Source: CAZSWS01 sp964610765
GTDB lineage: Bacteria; Bacteroidota; Bacteroidia; Bacteroidales; Tannerellaceae
Reading direction: 5' to 3'
Assembly: GCA_964610765.1 (NCBI GenBank)
Contig: CAZSWS010000035.1
Span: 1-26,714, forward strand
Length of the DNA: 26,714 nt
The position numbers and the translations under genes were made by a program. Each line of letters begins with the position of its first letter. Position 1 is the first letter of the stretch. The notes below the pieces were generated by a model. It ran no database searches, was not told where the DNA came from, and saw nothing but the letters and a program-made list of their open reading frames with translations. Shown here in pieces: positions 15,265-22,919 of the stretch.

Positions 15265-16047
15265 ATGCTCAGTAAAGCAAAGATTAAATACATACGTTCA
15301 CTTGAAGTAAAGAAATTTCGCAACGAATACCAAACTTTTGTAGCTGAAGGGAACAAACTGGTTGCAGAGCTCATCAACCAATTTGAATGTGAATTACTCG
15401 TTGCCAAAACTTCTTGGCTAGCGACCCAAGGTAATATTCAAACGGATGAACTCTTGATGGATGATGAAGGGGAAGGTATTAAAAAGGCTAGTTTCCTGAA
15501 GACTCCTCAAGATGTACTGGCCGTATTCAAACAACCTATTTACTCATTGGCTGACATCAATACAGATGAGGGGCTTGTTTTAGCGCTGGACGGCATACAG
15601 GACCCGGGTAATTTAGGCACGATTATTCGTATTGCTGATTGGTTTGGCATAAGACATATTGTCTGTAGCACCGATACTACGGATGCTTTTAGCCCTAAAA
15701 CAGTTCAAGCTACTATGGGCGCACTAGCCAGAGTACAGATACATTACACTGACTTATCCTCTTATTTAGGAGAACAAAAAACAGCTATTTTCGGAAGTTT
15801 TTTAGACGGAGAAGATATATACACAAAACACCTACCTCAATCCGGTATTATTGTAATGGGCAATGAGGGGAATGGAATAAGAAATTCTGTTGAAGAAACT
15901 ATTACAGACAGATTGTTCATTCCTCCTTTTCCGGCTGAACAAGAAACGTCTGAGTCACTAAATGTGGCAGTGGCTACTGCGATTATATGCAGTGAATTCA
16001 GAAGGCAAAACCGAGATTCCGAAGTTATAACGAATCAAACGAAGTAG
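15265..16047 (+). CDS. SpoU/TrmH family RNA 2'-O-methyltransferase
   Basis: This 260-residue protein has an N-terminal RNA-binding/substrate domain (about 1-95) and a C-terminal SPOUT knot. Motif 1 is LDGIQDPGNLGTIIR (108-122, with catalytic-region Asn116 and Arg122). Motif 2 is IVMGNEGNGI (196-205). Motif 3 is SLNVAVATAI (231-240). The family transfers methyl from S-adenosylmethionine to ribose 2'-OH in tRNA or rRNA; the target nucleotide cannot be named from sequence (RlmB-like or TsnR-like alternatives). It starts at an ATG preceded by AGGAG and is convergent with the DUF4296-like gene, 27 bases away, with no clear terminator between. Confidence 0.92.
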   Translation: MLSKAKIKYIRSLEVKKFRNEYQTFVAEGNKLVAELINQFECELLVAKTSWLATQGNIQTDELLMDDEGEGIKKASFLKTPQDVLAVFKQPIYSLADINTDEGLVLALDGIQDPGNLGTIIRIADWFGIRHIVCSTDTTDAFSPKTVQATMGALARVQIHYTDLSSYLGEQKTAIFGSFLDGEDIYTKHLPQSGIIVMGNEGNGIRNSVEETITDRLFIPPFPAEQETSESLNVAVATAIICSEFRRQNRDSEVITNQTK

Positions 16048-16074
16048 TCAATCTCCCTGAAGTTATTGAAGCTG

Positions 16075-16866
16075 TTAAGGCTCTTCGATAAACAGGTCAT
16101 CTTCCGACTTTAGCAGCTGAAGACTTTTATATTTCATCAATGAAATACTGTCTAAATAAATTTGATGATAGTCACTTGTCGGCTTCTTATAAATATATCC
16201 ATATATCTTTTGAATACTCTGGTTAGGAACACCGGAGATACTCGTTTTGAAAAGCCCATCCTCATCAATTCGTTGGGTTAAATAAACCATCGTATCCTTT
16301 TGCTGCAAACAGATATAGACTTCCGGGAATGTTTCCATACCAATATGTACTCCCCAAACTTTTGCCTGAAAATCAAACGTTGTTGCTCCATCCATAAAGA
16401 CATTGGGTTGTATATTAAAGACCATCACCGGATTCAAGTCTGATGACGCCAACGTATGCTTAGATGAATAAGGCCAAATGTTTACGGAGTCTTGCAAACC
16501 TACTGAAATCACATCGTGCACTTCATCAGTAGCATTTAGCTCCAACTGACGATTAATCTCTTTAACCGCCTGGTCAAACACCTGTATATAGATTTCTAGA
16601 TTCTTTCCGTACCACATCAGCGAACTATCATATAAGGCTTGTGTCACCCCGTGTTTTTTAAACACCGAGTTATAGAGGTTTATGCGTGACGACGAATCAT
16701 TATAAACATGGCTATTGAAGTCAAGCATAGCCTCAGCTATCTTCACATCAATAATCAAGTCTTTCATCTTTTTTTCTGAAATAACTCCTTTAGGAGTGCG
16801 ACTACAAGAAAAAGCGGTGAGTATACAAAGAAATAGAGTTAAAAAAACAGTCGATTTACGCAACAT
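16075..16866 (-). CDS. DUF4296-like lipoprotein
   Basis: The start at 16866 (MLRKSTVFL...) gives 263 residues with a lipoprotein signal (lipobox TAFSC, Cys21); an upstream ATG at 16902 would add a charged stretch before the signal. The first half has the pattern of the Bacteroidota DUF4296 family: a helix with MKDLIIDVKIAEAML, then a segment like HVYNDSSSRINLYNSVFKKHGVT. The rest is beta-rich (TTFDFQAKVWGVHIGM and following). Function is unknown. It overlaps the 3' end of lspA by 11 bases. The lspA product processes lipoproteins, so this protein would be a substrate of its neighbour. Confidence 0.8.
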   Translation of the reverse strand: MLRKSTVFLTLFLCILTAFSCSRTPKGVISEKKMKDLIIDVKIAEAMLDFNSHVYNDSSSRINLYNSVFKKHGVTQALYDSSLMWYGKNLEIYIQVFDQAVKEINRQLELNATDEVHDVISVGLQDSVNIWPYSSKHTLASSDLNPVMVFNIQPNVFMDGATTFDFQAKVWGVHIGMETFPEVYICLQQKDTMVYLTQRIDEDGLFKTSISGVPNQSIQKIYGYIYKKPTSDYHQIYLDSISLMKYKSLQLLKSEDDLFIEEP

Positions 16867-17512
16867 CAGGTTTCTTTTTGGATAAACTCTCTGAAAAATC
16901 ATGTCTAAAGAACAGGATTAACAAGAACATGCCGACGGTTATGAATGAGTCTGCCAAGTTGAAAATCGGGCGGAAGAAGATAAATTCTTCTCCTCCCCAT
17001 AACGGTAACCATTCAGGTAAAACTGTTTTTATCAATGGAAAGTAAAACATATCTACCACTTTACCATGCATCCACTCGCCATACCCTCCTCCGGCTGGGA
17101 ATAAAGTTGCTAGCTGTCCATAACTGGTATCAAATATAACACCATAGAACACACAGTCAATGATATTGCCCAAGGCTCCTGTAAATATTAAGGAAACCGC
17201 AACCAAAAAGCCAAAACGGTAGTTTCTATTAATCAGGGTATAGATATAGTAGCCAATAAAGATAACGGCTATGATACGAAAGATAGTAAGTAGTAGTTTA
17301 TCAACAAGTTCAATACCAAAAGCCATACCGGGGTTTTCAGTAAAGCTAATATAGAACCATGAAGTAATTTCTATGCTCTCATACAAGTGCATATGGGTTT
17401 TCACCCAAAACTTAAGTAGTTGGTCAAGAATTAGGAGCAGTAATATAATAACTACCACTCCTAATGTTTTATTTTTCTTCACGCTATTTAACACCGCGCT
17501 GTTTAGCTTCAA
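16856..17512 (-). CDS. lspA: Lipoprotein signal peptidase (signal peptidase II)
   Basis: This 218-residue inner-membrane aspartyl protease cleaves the signal peptide of prolipoproteins at the lipidated Cys. About four membrane helices are visible (roughly 16-36, 72-92, 99-118, 186-203). Conserved motifs: TENPGMAFGI (58-67), GALGNIIDC with catalytic Asp119, and FNLADSFI with catalytic Asp188. The two Asp residues are 69 apart, much further than in E. coli or Pseudomonas. An inserted periplasmic segment of about 25-45 residues (YGQLATLF...WMHG, and EWLPLWGGEEF) explains the length and is, I believe, common in Bacteroidota. The ATG at 17512 overlaps the dksA-like gene by 29 bases; a GTG at 17482, one base after that gene's stop, is an alternative start (208 residues). 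Confidence 0.93.
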   Translation of the reverse strand: MKLNSAVLNSVKKNKTLGVVVIILLLLILDQLLKFWVKTHMHLYESIEITSWFYISFTENPGMAFGIELVDKLLLTIFRIIAVIFIGYYIYTLINRNYRFGFLVAVSLIFTGALGNIIDCVFYGVIFDTSYGQLATLFPAGGGYGEWMHGKVVDMFYFPLIKTVLPEWLPLWGGEEFIFFRPIFNLADSFITVGMFLLILFFRHDFSESLSKKKPDVA

Positions 17513-17864
17513 TGCTTAATGTTGCATGTGGCACTGCTCTTAGTCGTTCCTTCGGAATCAGTTTCCCGGTTTCACGACACACGCCATAAGTCTTATTTTC
17601 AATCCGTATTAACGCAGCTTGCAAGTTTTGAATAAACTTCATTTGGCGTTGCGCTAATCGTCCGGCTTCTTCTTTCGAGAGGGTTGACGCACCCTCTTCC
17701 AACACCTTGAATGTCGGAGACGTATCGGACACATCATTACTCTCGGCATTTGTTATTCCGGATCTCAACATCTCATAATCCTTTTTAGCCGTGTCCAGCT
17801 TTTCCAAAATGATGGCACGAAACTCTTCGAGTTCTGCATCCGAATACCTAGTTTTTTCTGCCAT
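17484..17864 (-). CDS. DksA/TraR-like protein with degenerate zinc finger
   Basis: The start at 17864 (MAEKTRYSDAEL) gives 126 residues; an ATG at 17900 in the same frame would add 12 poorly conserved residues and lie upstream of the -7 box. A coiled-coil hairpin (about 8-92) carries an acidic tip DVSDTS (44-49) that fits the DxxDxA motif with which DksA reaches the RNA polymerase secondary channel. The C-terminal finger region reads YGVCRETGKLIPKERLRAVP...ATLSIEAK (93-121). Only Cys96 of the four usual zinc cysteines remains; the others are Thr, Ser and Ala. The fold is likely kept without zinc, as in cysteine-poor DksA variants. It sits between ileS and lspA and should modulate transcription initiation, perhaps with ppGpp. 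Confidence 0.88.
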   Translation of the reverse strand: MAEKTRYSDAELEEFRAIILEKLDTAKKDYEMLRSGITNAESNDVSDTSPTFKVLEEGASTLSKEEAGRLAQRQMKFIQNLQAALIRIENKTYGVCRETGKLIPKERLRAVPHATLSIEAKQRGVK

Positions 17865-17897
17865 AATCCGATTTGATATTTGTTTATAAATAATTTT

Positions 17898-17928
17898 CAA
17901 ATATAGCTATAATCTTCTAGACTACAAG
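17898..17928 (-). promoter_or_regulatory. Promoter for the dksA-like - lspA - DUF4296-like operon
   Basis: The minus strand reads CTTG (17925-17928), 19 bases, then TATATTTG (17898-17905), ending 33 bases before the chosen dksA-like start. It lies in the 90-base gap after ileS. A TAAGC-GAAA-GCTTA hairpin (17936-17949) with a GNRA-type loop sits between the ileS stop and this promoter. Confidence 0.55.
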
Positions 17929-17954
17929 TATGATTTAAGCTTTCGCTTACTTCC

Positions 17955-20900
17955 TTATAGCTTTTCAATCTTAATTTGCACCTTGAATTCTTCTAAATCA
18001 AGTTCAACAGCATCAGCTATTACATCCACCAATTCTATTTTATCTGCCAATACCTGATTGGCTATATAGTCCTTATGTTCATTCAACGCTTCATCTATTA
18101 AATCAGATGAAAGAAGTGTCACATGAATCTTATCTACAATATCCAGCCCGGAGCTTTTCCGTAAGTTCTGTATTCGATTCACCAACTCACGAGCCAATCC
18201 TTCGTTTTTCAGCTCAGGGGTCAAGGTCACATCCAGTGCGACGGTCAGCAATCCTTGATTTGCAACTAACCATCCCGGTATGTCTTCTGATATAATTTCA
18301 ACATCGCTTAACTCAACACGAGCTGTTTCATCTCCTACAGTCAACGCTATTACTCCCTCTTTTTCAAGCTGTGCAATAGCATCCTGATTCATTTCCTGAA
18401 TAGCAGCAGCCAACGCTTTCATGATTTTACCATAACGAGGTCCTAATTTCTTGAAATCAGGTTTAATCCGTTTCACTAACACACCATCAGCATTGCTTAC
18501 AAACGTAAGTTCTTTCACATTGACTTCTGATAGAATCAAGTCTTTTATCAATTCGATAGCTTGCTGTTGGTGCGCATCAGTAACAGGAATCATGATTTTC
18601 TGCAGAGGTTGACGAACCTTCACATTTACTTTTCTACGCAATGCAAGCACCATAGAAGAAATATCCTGTGCCAAGCTCATACGCTCTTCCAAGTCTTTAT
18701 CTATAAGTTGCTCATCATATATCGGGAAGTCTGTTAGGTGAATAGACTCTGCATTTCCTTTTCCGGTAACCGCCACCAAGTCTGTATACAGCATATCTGA
18801 ATAGAAAGGTGCAATAGGAGCTATCAACTTAGCAACCACTTCCAAACAAGTATATAACGTTTGATAGGCAGACAGCTTATCTTCTGTCATCCCACCTCCC
18901 CAAAAGCGACGTCTATTCAACCTCACATACCAGTTACTCAAGTGATTGTTCACAAAGTCTGAGATAGCTCTTCCGGCACGTGTAGGTTCGTAGTCTGCAT
19001 AATACGCATCTACATCTTTAATAAGCGAATTTAACAACGACAATATCCATCGATCTATTTCCGGTCGCTTACTTATTTCAACATCTGCTTCAGCATAGGT
19101 AAATTCATCTACATTCGCATAAAGCGAGAAGAAAGAATAGGTATTGTATAATGTCCCAAAAAACTTGCGACGCACTTCCTCAACTCCCTCCATATCAAAC
19201 TTGATATTATCCCAAGGTGCTGCATTCGTAATCATGTACATACGCAGTGGGTCTGAACCAAAGTTCTCAATAGCTTCAAACGGATCTATCGCGTTGCCTA
19301 ATCGCTTAGACATCTTGTTGCCATTCTTATCCAGCACCAAACCATTGGATACTACATTCTTGAATGATACATTATCAAACAGCATGGCAGCAATTGCATG
19401 GAGTGTGAAGAACCAACCACGTGTTTGGTCAACGCCTTCCGCTATAAAATCTGCGGGAAACACTTTCCCGCTATCAAACAATTCTTTATTTTCAAACGGG
19501 TAATGCATTTGCGCATAAGGCATCGCACCCGAATCAAACCATACATCAATCAAGTCAGCTTCTCTACGCATAGGCAGTCCGGAGTCAGAAAGTAAAATTA
19601 TCTGGTCAACATACGGACGATGAAGGTCTATTTTATGATAGTTTTCTTCTGTATATACTCCCGGTTTAAAACCCTCCTTGCGAAGCGGGTTGCTTTCCAT
19701 TAGCCCCGCTTTTACAGCCTTATCTATTTCATCAAAAAGTTCCTGCACTGAACCGATGCACTTTTCTTCTTTCTTATCTTCCGTTCTCCATATTGGCAGA
19801 GGTGTTCCCCAGTATCGACTACGACTCAAGTTCCAGTCTTGGAGGTTTTCCAACCATTTGCCAAAACGCCCGGTTCCGGTGCTGGTTGGTTTCCAGTTGA
19901 TAGTTTTATTCAGTTCTATCATCTTATCGCGCGAAGCGGTAGTACGTATAAACCAGCTATCTAATGGATAATACAGGATAGGCTGATCCGTACGCCAGCA
20001 ATGCGGATAACTGTGCATAAACTTCTCTATTTTAAAAGCAGCATTTTGCGCTTTCAACATCAGTACCAGACTCACATCCAATGTTTCATCCACAGGAGAT
20101 AAATTGGCATCATAGCCATTTTTCACAAACCTGCCTTCATAGACGGAGTATAGTTCTTTATCCATTTGCTTGGCTACGAATACGGGATCCAAGTCGGCCA
20201 AAGGGAAGAACCTTCCGGTCAAGTCAACCATCGGACGCATTTCTCCGTTTCGGTCTTTCATCATCAATGGAGGCACTCCATTCACCTGTGCTACCCGGTA
20301 GTCATCAGCTCCAAAAGTAGGTGCTATATGTACTATCCCCGTTCCATCTTCAGTTGTAACAAAGTCGCCGGTTATAACCTTAAAGGCTCCTTCACCCGGA
20401 TTAACCCAGGGGATAAGCTGGTCGTAAAGGATACCTGCTAATTCTGCTCCTTTCCATTTACCAACCACTTTCCAAGGTATTTCTTTATCACCTTGTTTGT
20501 AAGCTTCAAAATCTCCTTCTTTGGCTTTAGAAGAAAAATAAGCATCCAGTCTTTCTTCTGCCAACAGTACAGTCATGGGCAGACCGGAATATTGATTGAA
20601 GGTACGTACAGCCACATAATCTATATTAGGACCAACGCACAAGGCTGTATTCGAAGGCAATGTCCAAGGTGTAGTAGTCCAGGCCAGGAAGTAAGCATCT
20701 CCAAAGCCGGTCATCTCTTCTTTTGGATTTTTAATATAGAACTGAGCTATACATGAGGTATCTTTCACATCACTGTAGCAACCCGGTTGATTCAATTCAT
20801 GCGTACTCAAACCGGTCCCGGCTGTTGGCGAATAGGGCTGGATTGTATAACCTTTATATAAATAGTCTTTTTTATAAAGCTCTTTCAATAGATACCAAAG

Positions 20901-21380
20901 TGTCTCGATATATCGGTTGTCGTAAGTGATATAAGGATCATTCATATCGACCCAATATCCCATCTTAGAAGTTAGGTCTTCCCACTCCTGCGTATATCTC
21001 ATAACATTTTTACGACAAGCAGCATTGTAGTCTGCTATCGAAATCTTCTTGCCAATATCTTCTTTCGTTATACCTAATTCTTTTTCAACACTTAGTTCTA
21101 CAGGCAGACCGTGAGTATCCCATCCGGCTTTACGCTTCACCTCAAAACCTTTCATCGTTTTATAACGACAAAATATATCTTTGATAGTACGAGCAATCAT
21201 GTGATGAATACCCGGCATACCATTAGCAGAAGGAGGTCCCTCATAGAAAATATAGGAAGGAGCATTAGAACGAATATCAAGACTCTGTTGAAAAACATTT
21301 CTCTCTTGCCACTTTTCTAGCACCTCTTTATTGATTTGCGACAAATCAAATTTCGAATATTCTGCGAATTTCGTTTTCAT
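17955..21380 (-). CDS. ileS: Isoleucyl-tRNA synthetase, type 2, with GXHH signature
   Basis: This 1141-residue class I synthetase charges tRNA-Ile. The start at 21380 (MKTKFAEYSKFDLS) is preferred over an ATG at 21401. Landmarks in order: PPSANGMPGIHH (49-60), GWDTHGLPVE (86-95), the CP1 editing domain with TTTPWTLPS (235-243) and GTGIVHIAPTFGADD (346-360), DVWFDSG, then KMSKR (689-693). A tRNA-binding helical domain and a long C-terminal extension follow. KMSKR and the domain layout place it in the eukaryote-like IleRS2 clade. The usual HxGH signature is GIHH (57-60): His and Gly have swapped places. I recall this GXHH form being linked to very high mupirocin resistance in IleRS2. It heads a minus-strand run with dksA-like and lspA. 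Confidence 0.96.
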   Translation of the reverse strand: MKTKFAEYSKFDLSQINKEVLEKWQERNVFQQSLDIRSNAPSYIFYEGPPSANGMPGIHHMIARTIKDIFCRYKTMKGFEVKRKAGWDTHGLPVELSVEKELGITKEDIGKKISIADYNAACRKNVMRYTQEWEDLTSKMGYWVDMNDPYITYDNRYIETLWYLLKELYKKDYLYKGYTIQPYSPTAGTGLSTHELNQPGCYSDVKDTSCIAQFYIKNPKEEMTGFGDAYFLAWTTTPWTLPSNTALCVGPNIDYVAVRTFNQYSGLPMTVLLAEERLDAYFSSKAKEGDFEAYKQGDKEIPWKVVGKWKGAELAGILYDQLIPWVNPGEGAFKVITGDFVTTEDGTGIVHIAPTFGADDYRVAQVNGVPPLMMKDRNGEMRPMVDLTGRFFPLADLDPVFVAKQMDKELYSVYEGRFVKNGYDANLSPVDETLDVSLVLMLKAQNAAFKIEKFMHSYPHCWRTDQPILYYPLDSWFIRTTASRDKMIELNKTINWKPTSTGTGRFGKWLENLQDWNLSRSRYWGTPLPIWRTEDKKEEKCIGSVQELFDEIDKAVKAGLMESNPLRKEGFKPGVYTEENYHKIDLHRPYVDQIILLSDSGLPMRREADLIDVWFDSGAMPYAQMHYPFENKELFDSGKVFPADFIAEGVDQTRGWFFTLHAIAAMLFDNVSFKNVVSNGLVLDKNGNKMSKRLGNAIDPFEAIENFGSDPLRMYMITNAAPWDNIKFDMEGVEEVRRKFFGTLYNTYSFFSLYANVDEFTYAEADVEISKRPEIDRWILSLLNSLIKDVDAYYADYEPTRAGRAISDFVNNHLSNWYVRLNRRRFWGGGMTEDKLSAYQTLYTCLEVVAKLIAPIAPFYSDMLYTDLVAVTGKGNAESIHLTDFPIYDEQLIDKDLEERMSLAQDISSMVLALRRKVNVKVRQPLQKIMIPVTDAHQQQAIELIKDLILSEVNVKELTFVSNADGVLVKRIKPDFKKLGPRYGKIMKALAAAIQEMNQDAIAQLEKEGVIALTVGDETARVELSDVEIISEDIPGWLVANQGLLTVALDVTLTPELKNEGLARELVNRIQNLRKSSGLDIVDKIHVTLLSSDLIDEALNEHKDYIANQVLADKIELVDVIADAVELDLEEFKVQIKIEKL

Positions 21381-21418
21381 AATGTTCCTTATATTATACA
21401 ATCGTGTAAAAATTGACG

Positions 21419-21450
21419 CAAAGTTACTTTTTTTTATTCACTTACAGAAA
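21419..21450 (-). promoter_or_regulatory. Promoter for ileS (TTTC - 20 - TAACTTTG)
   Basis: The minus strand reads TTTC (21447-21450), 20 bases, TAACTTTG (21419-21426), an excellent fit to the Bacteroidota consensus, 38 bases before the ileS start. I see no T-box-like leader; the leader is only about 30 bases. Confidence 0.65.
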
Positions 21451-21652
21451 AACCCTATCCTTTTCTTCGGGAAACTCCCTCCCCCTTATTCATAAAATCT
21501 ATGGTCAATACGTTTTCCTTTATATTCCTCTCAAGTACGCCCTTAAGAGCTATAACCCCAATAAATACCATAGACTTCCCCTATATTTAAAATAGAATGA
21601 GATAAGCATATAAAAACAAAGCCAATAGCACTTACAAACTAAAGAAAAACCC

Positions 21653-21660
21653 TATATTTG
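21653..21660 (+). promoter_or_regulatory. -7 box (TATATTTG) for TlpA-like gene 1
   Basis: TATATTTG lies 29 bases before the start codon. The same box at nearly the same distance precedes the second copy, so the promoter seems to have been duplicated with the gene. Confidence 0.55.
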
Positions 21661-21678
21661 CTCGCAAATTCATTCTAA

Positions 21679-21693
21679 ATGGTAAATCTATGA
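21679..21693 (+). other. Four-codon upstream ORF overlapping TlpA-like start 1
   Basis: ATG GTA AAT CTA TGA (M-V-N-L) ends so that its TGA overlaps the ATG of the TlpA-like gene as ATGA. An equivalent ORF sits before the paralog. Whether it is translated is unknown; it could tune start-site use or be an accident of the A/T-rich leader. Confidence 0.3.
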
Positions 21694-22742
21694 AAATTAA
21701 ATCCCTTTTTATTTTATTAGCAGGATTAGTCATCCTGTCCGCATGTGACTTTAAGTCAAACTCCTACCGTGTGGAAGGTGTAATAGCAGACTCAACATTA
21801 AATGGTCAAACCATTTTTATTACCGGAAAACATGCAGGTAATATTGACTCTACAGTGGTTACAGACAGCAAGTTCAAGTTTGAAGGTACAATTGATACGG
21901 CTCAAGTAGTTCAGCTTAAAATAGGCAACATACCAACACTCTTTGTCCTAGAAGGTGGGAAAATCACCATGGATCTTGAGAAAGGTTTTGCTACCGGAAC
22001 TCCGCAAAATGATGCATTAAAAGCATTTATTGAAGAAGTTAGCAATATGCAAGAAAACATGAAGAGCGAAATGGAAGCAGCGCAAGATGACCAAGAGAAA
22101 CAAATGGAACTCTACAACGATCTTATGAAAAAAGCTCAAGACCTTCAACTAAACCTCTTCAAAAGCAACAACAACAATGCATTAGGAGCGTTTGTACTTT
22201 CTATGATTCTTCCCAACTTACCTATTCCGGAAGCTGATGCCTTATTAGCTGAAGCCGGAGAACTAGTCAAAGCAGATAACGATGTGCAAGAAGCAATAGC
22301 TAAACTGGACTTAATCAGACCTACTTCTGAAGGTCAACCTTTTAGTGACTTCACGATTGAATATGAAGATGGCTCTAAAGCATCACTTTCTGACTATGTA
22401 GGTAAAGGAAAATATGTACTGGTTGACTTCTGGGCTAGCTGGTGTGGACCTTGTCGCGCTGAAATTCCTAACTTGAAAAATCTCTATGCTAAATACAAAG
22501 ACAAAAACTTTGAAATCTTAGGGGTAGCTGTTTGGGAAAAAGACGTAGAGGATAGCAAGAAAGCCATTAAAGAAGAAGGCATGACTTGGCCGCAAATACT
22601 AGACGCACAAAGCATTCCAACTGAGATTTATGCTATCAAAGGTATTCCTACAATTATCCTATTTGGTCCTGACGGAACAATTATCTCACGTAGCCTACGA
22701 GGCGAAGCTATCGGAGAAAAACTAGAGGAAGTTCTAAACTAA
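21690..22742 (+). CDS. TlpA-like thioredoxin-fold lipoprotein with DUF4369-like N-terminus (copy 1)
   Basis: This 350-residue protein has a lipoprotein signal (MKIKSLFILLAGLVILSAC, lipobox LSAC, Cys19). An N-terminal beta-rich DUF4369-like domain follows (about 25-105, YRVEGVIADSTLNGQTIFI...). A helical, charged connector fills about 106-210. The C-terminal thioredoxin domain (about 214-350) carries WCGPC (active Cys252 and Cys255) and the cis-Pro loop GIPT (Pro320). Such proteins act as periplasmic or outer-membrane-anchored thiol oxidoreductases, probably reducing partner proteins. It is followed by its own terminator and then by a paralog of identical length, roughly two-thirds identical by eye and most similar in the thioredoxin domain. 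Confidence 0.9.
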   Translation: MKIKSLFILLAGLVILSACDFKSNSYRVEGVIADSTLNGQTIFITGKHAGNIDSTVVTDSKFKFEGTIDTAQVVQLKIGNIPTLFVLEGGKITMDLEKGFATGTPQNDALKAFIEEVSNMQENMKSEMEAAQDDQEKQMELYNDLMKKAQDLQLNLFKSNNNNALGAFVLSMILPNLPIPEADALLAEAGELVKADNDVQEAIAKLDLIRPTSEGQPFSDFTIEYEDGSKASLSDYVGKGKYVLVDFWASWCGPCRAEIPNLKNLYAKYKDKNFEILGVAVWEKDVEDSKKAIKEEGMTWPQILDAQSIPTEIYAIKGIPTIILFGPDGTIISRSLRGEAIGEKLEEVLN

Positions 22743-22758
22743 TCTTCTAAGATAAACT

Positions 22759-22806
22759 TATAAAGAAAGAGAGGCTGTTCCGCAATCGGTTCAGCCTTTC
22801 TTTATA
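22759..22806 (+). terminator. Terminator after TlpA-like gene 1
   Basis: AGGCTG pairs with CAGCCT around a 14-base loop; beyond a two-base bulge the stem continues through TATAAAGAAAG/CTTTCTTTATA (22759-22769 and 22796-22806). A T-rich stretch forms the 3' side. It lies about 17 bases after the stop codon. Confidence 0.65.
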
Positions 22807-22878
22807 TACAGCTTCAACCATTTCATGAACACTTAGCTATTCAATATTAAAGAACACCTATAAATTAAGAAAATAAAC

Positions 22879-22886
22879 TATATTTG
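22879..22886 (+). promoter_or_regulatory. -7 box (TATATTTG) for TlpA-like gene 2
   Basis: TATATTTG lies 29 bases before the start codon, as in copy 1. The following leader ACTCATTCTAAATGATAAAA is also close to that of copy 1. Confidence 0.55.
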
Positions 22887-22904
22887 TCCATCAACTCATT
22901 CTAA

Positions 22905-22919
22905 ATGATAAAACTATGA
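22905..22919 (+). other. Four-codon upstream ORF overlapping TlpA-like start 2
   Basis: ATG ATA AAA CTA TGA (M-I-K-L) has the same length and the same ATGA overlap with the main start as the ORF before copy 1. Two of its internal codons differ, yet no codon or frame was lost. Confidence 0.3.

Noticed and set aside
21381..21420. T-box or other tRNA-sensing leader before ileS
   Set aside because: The promoter lies only about 38 bases before the start, leaving no room for such a structure; T-boxes are not expected in this phylum.
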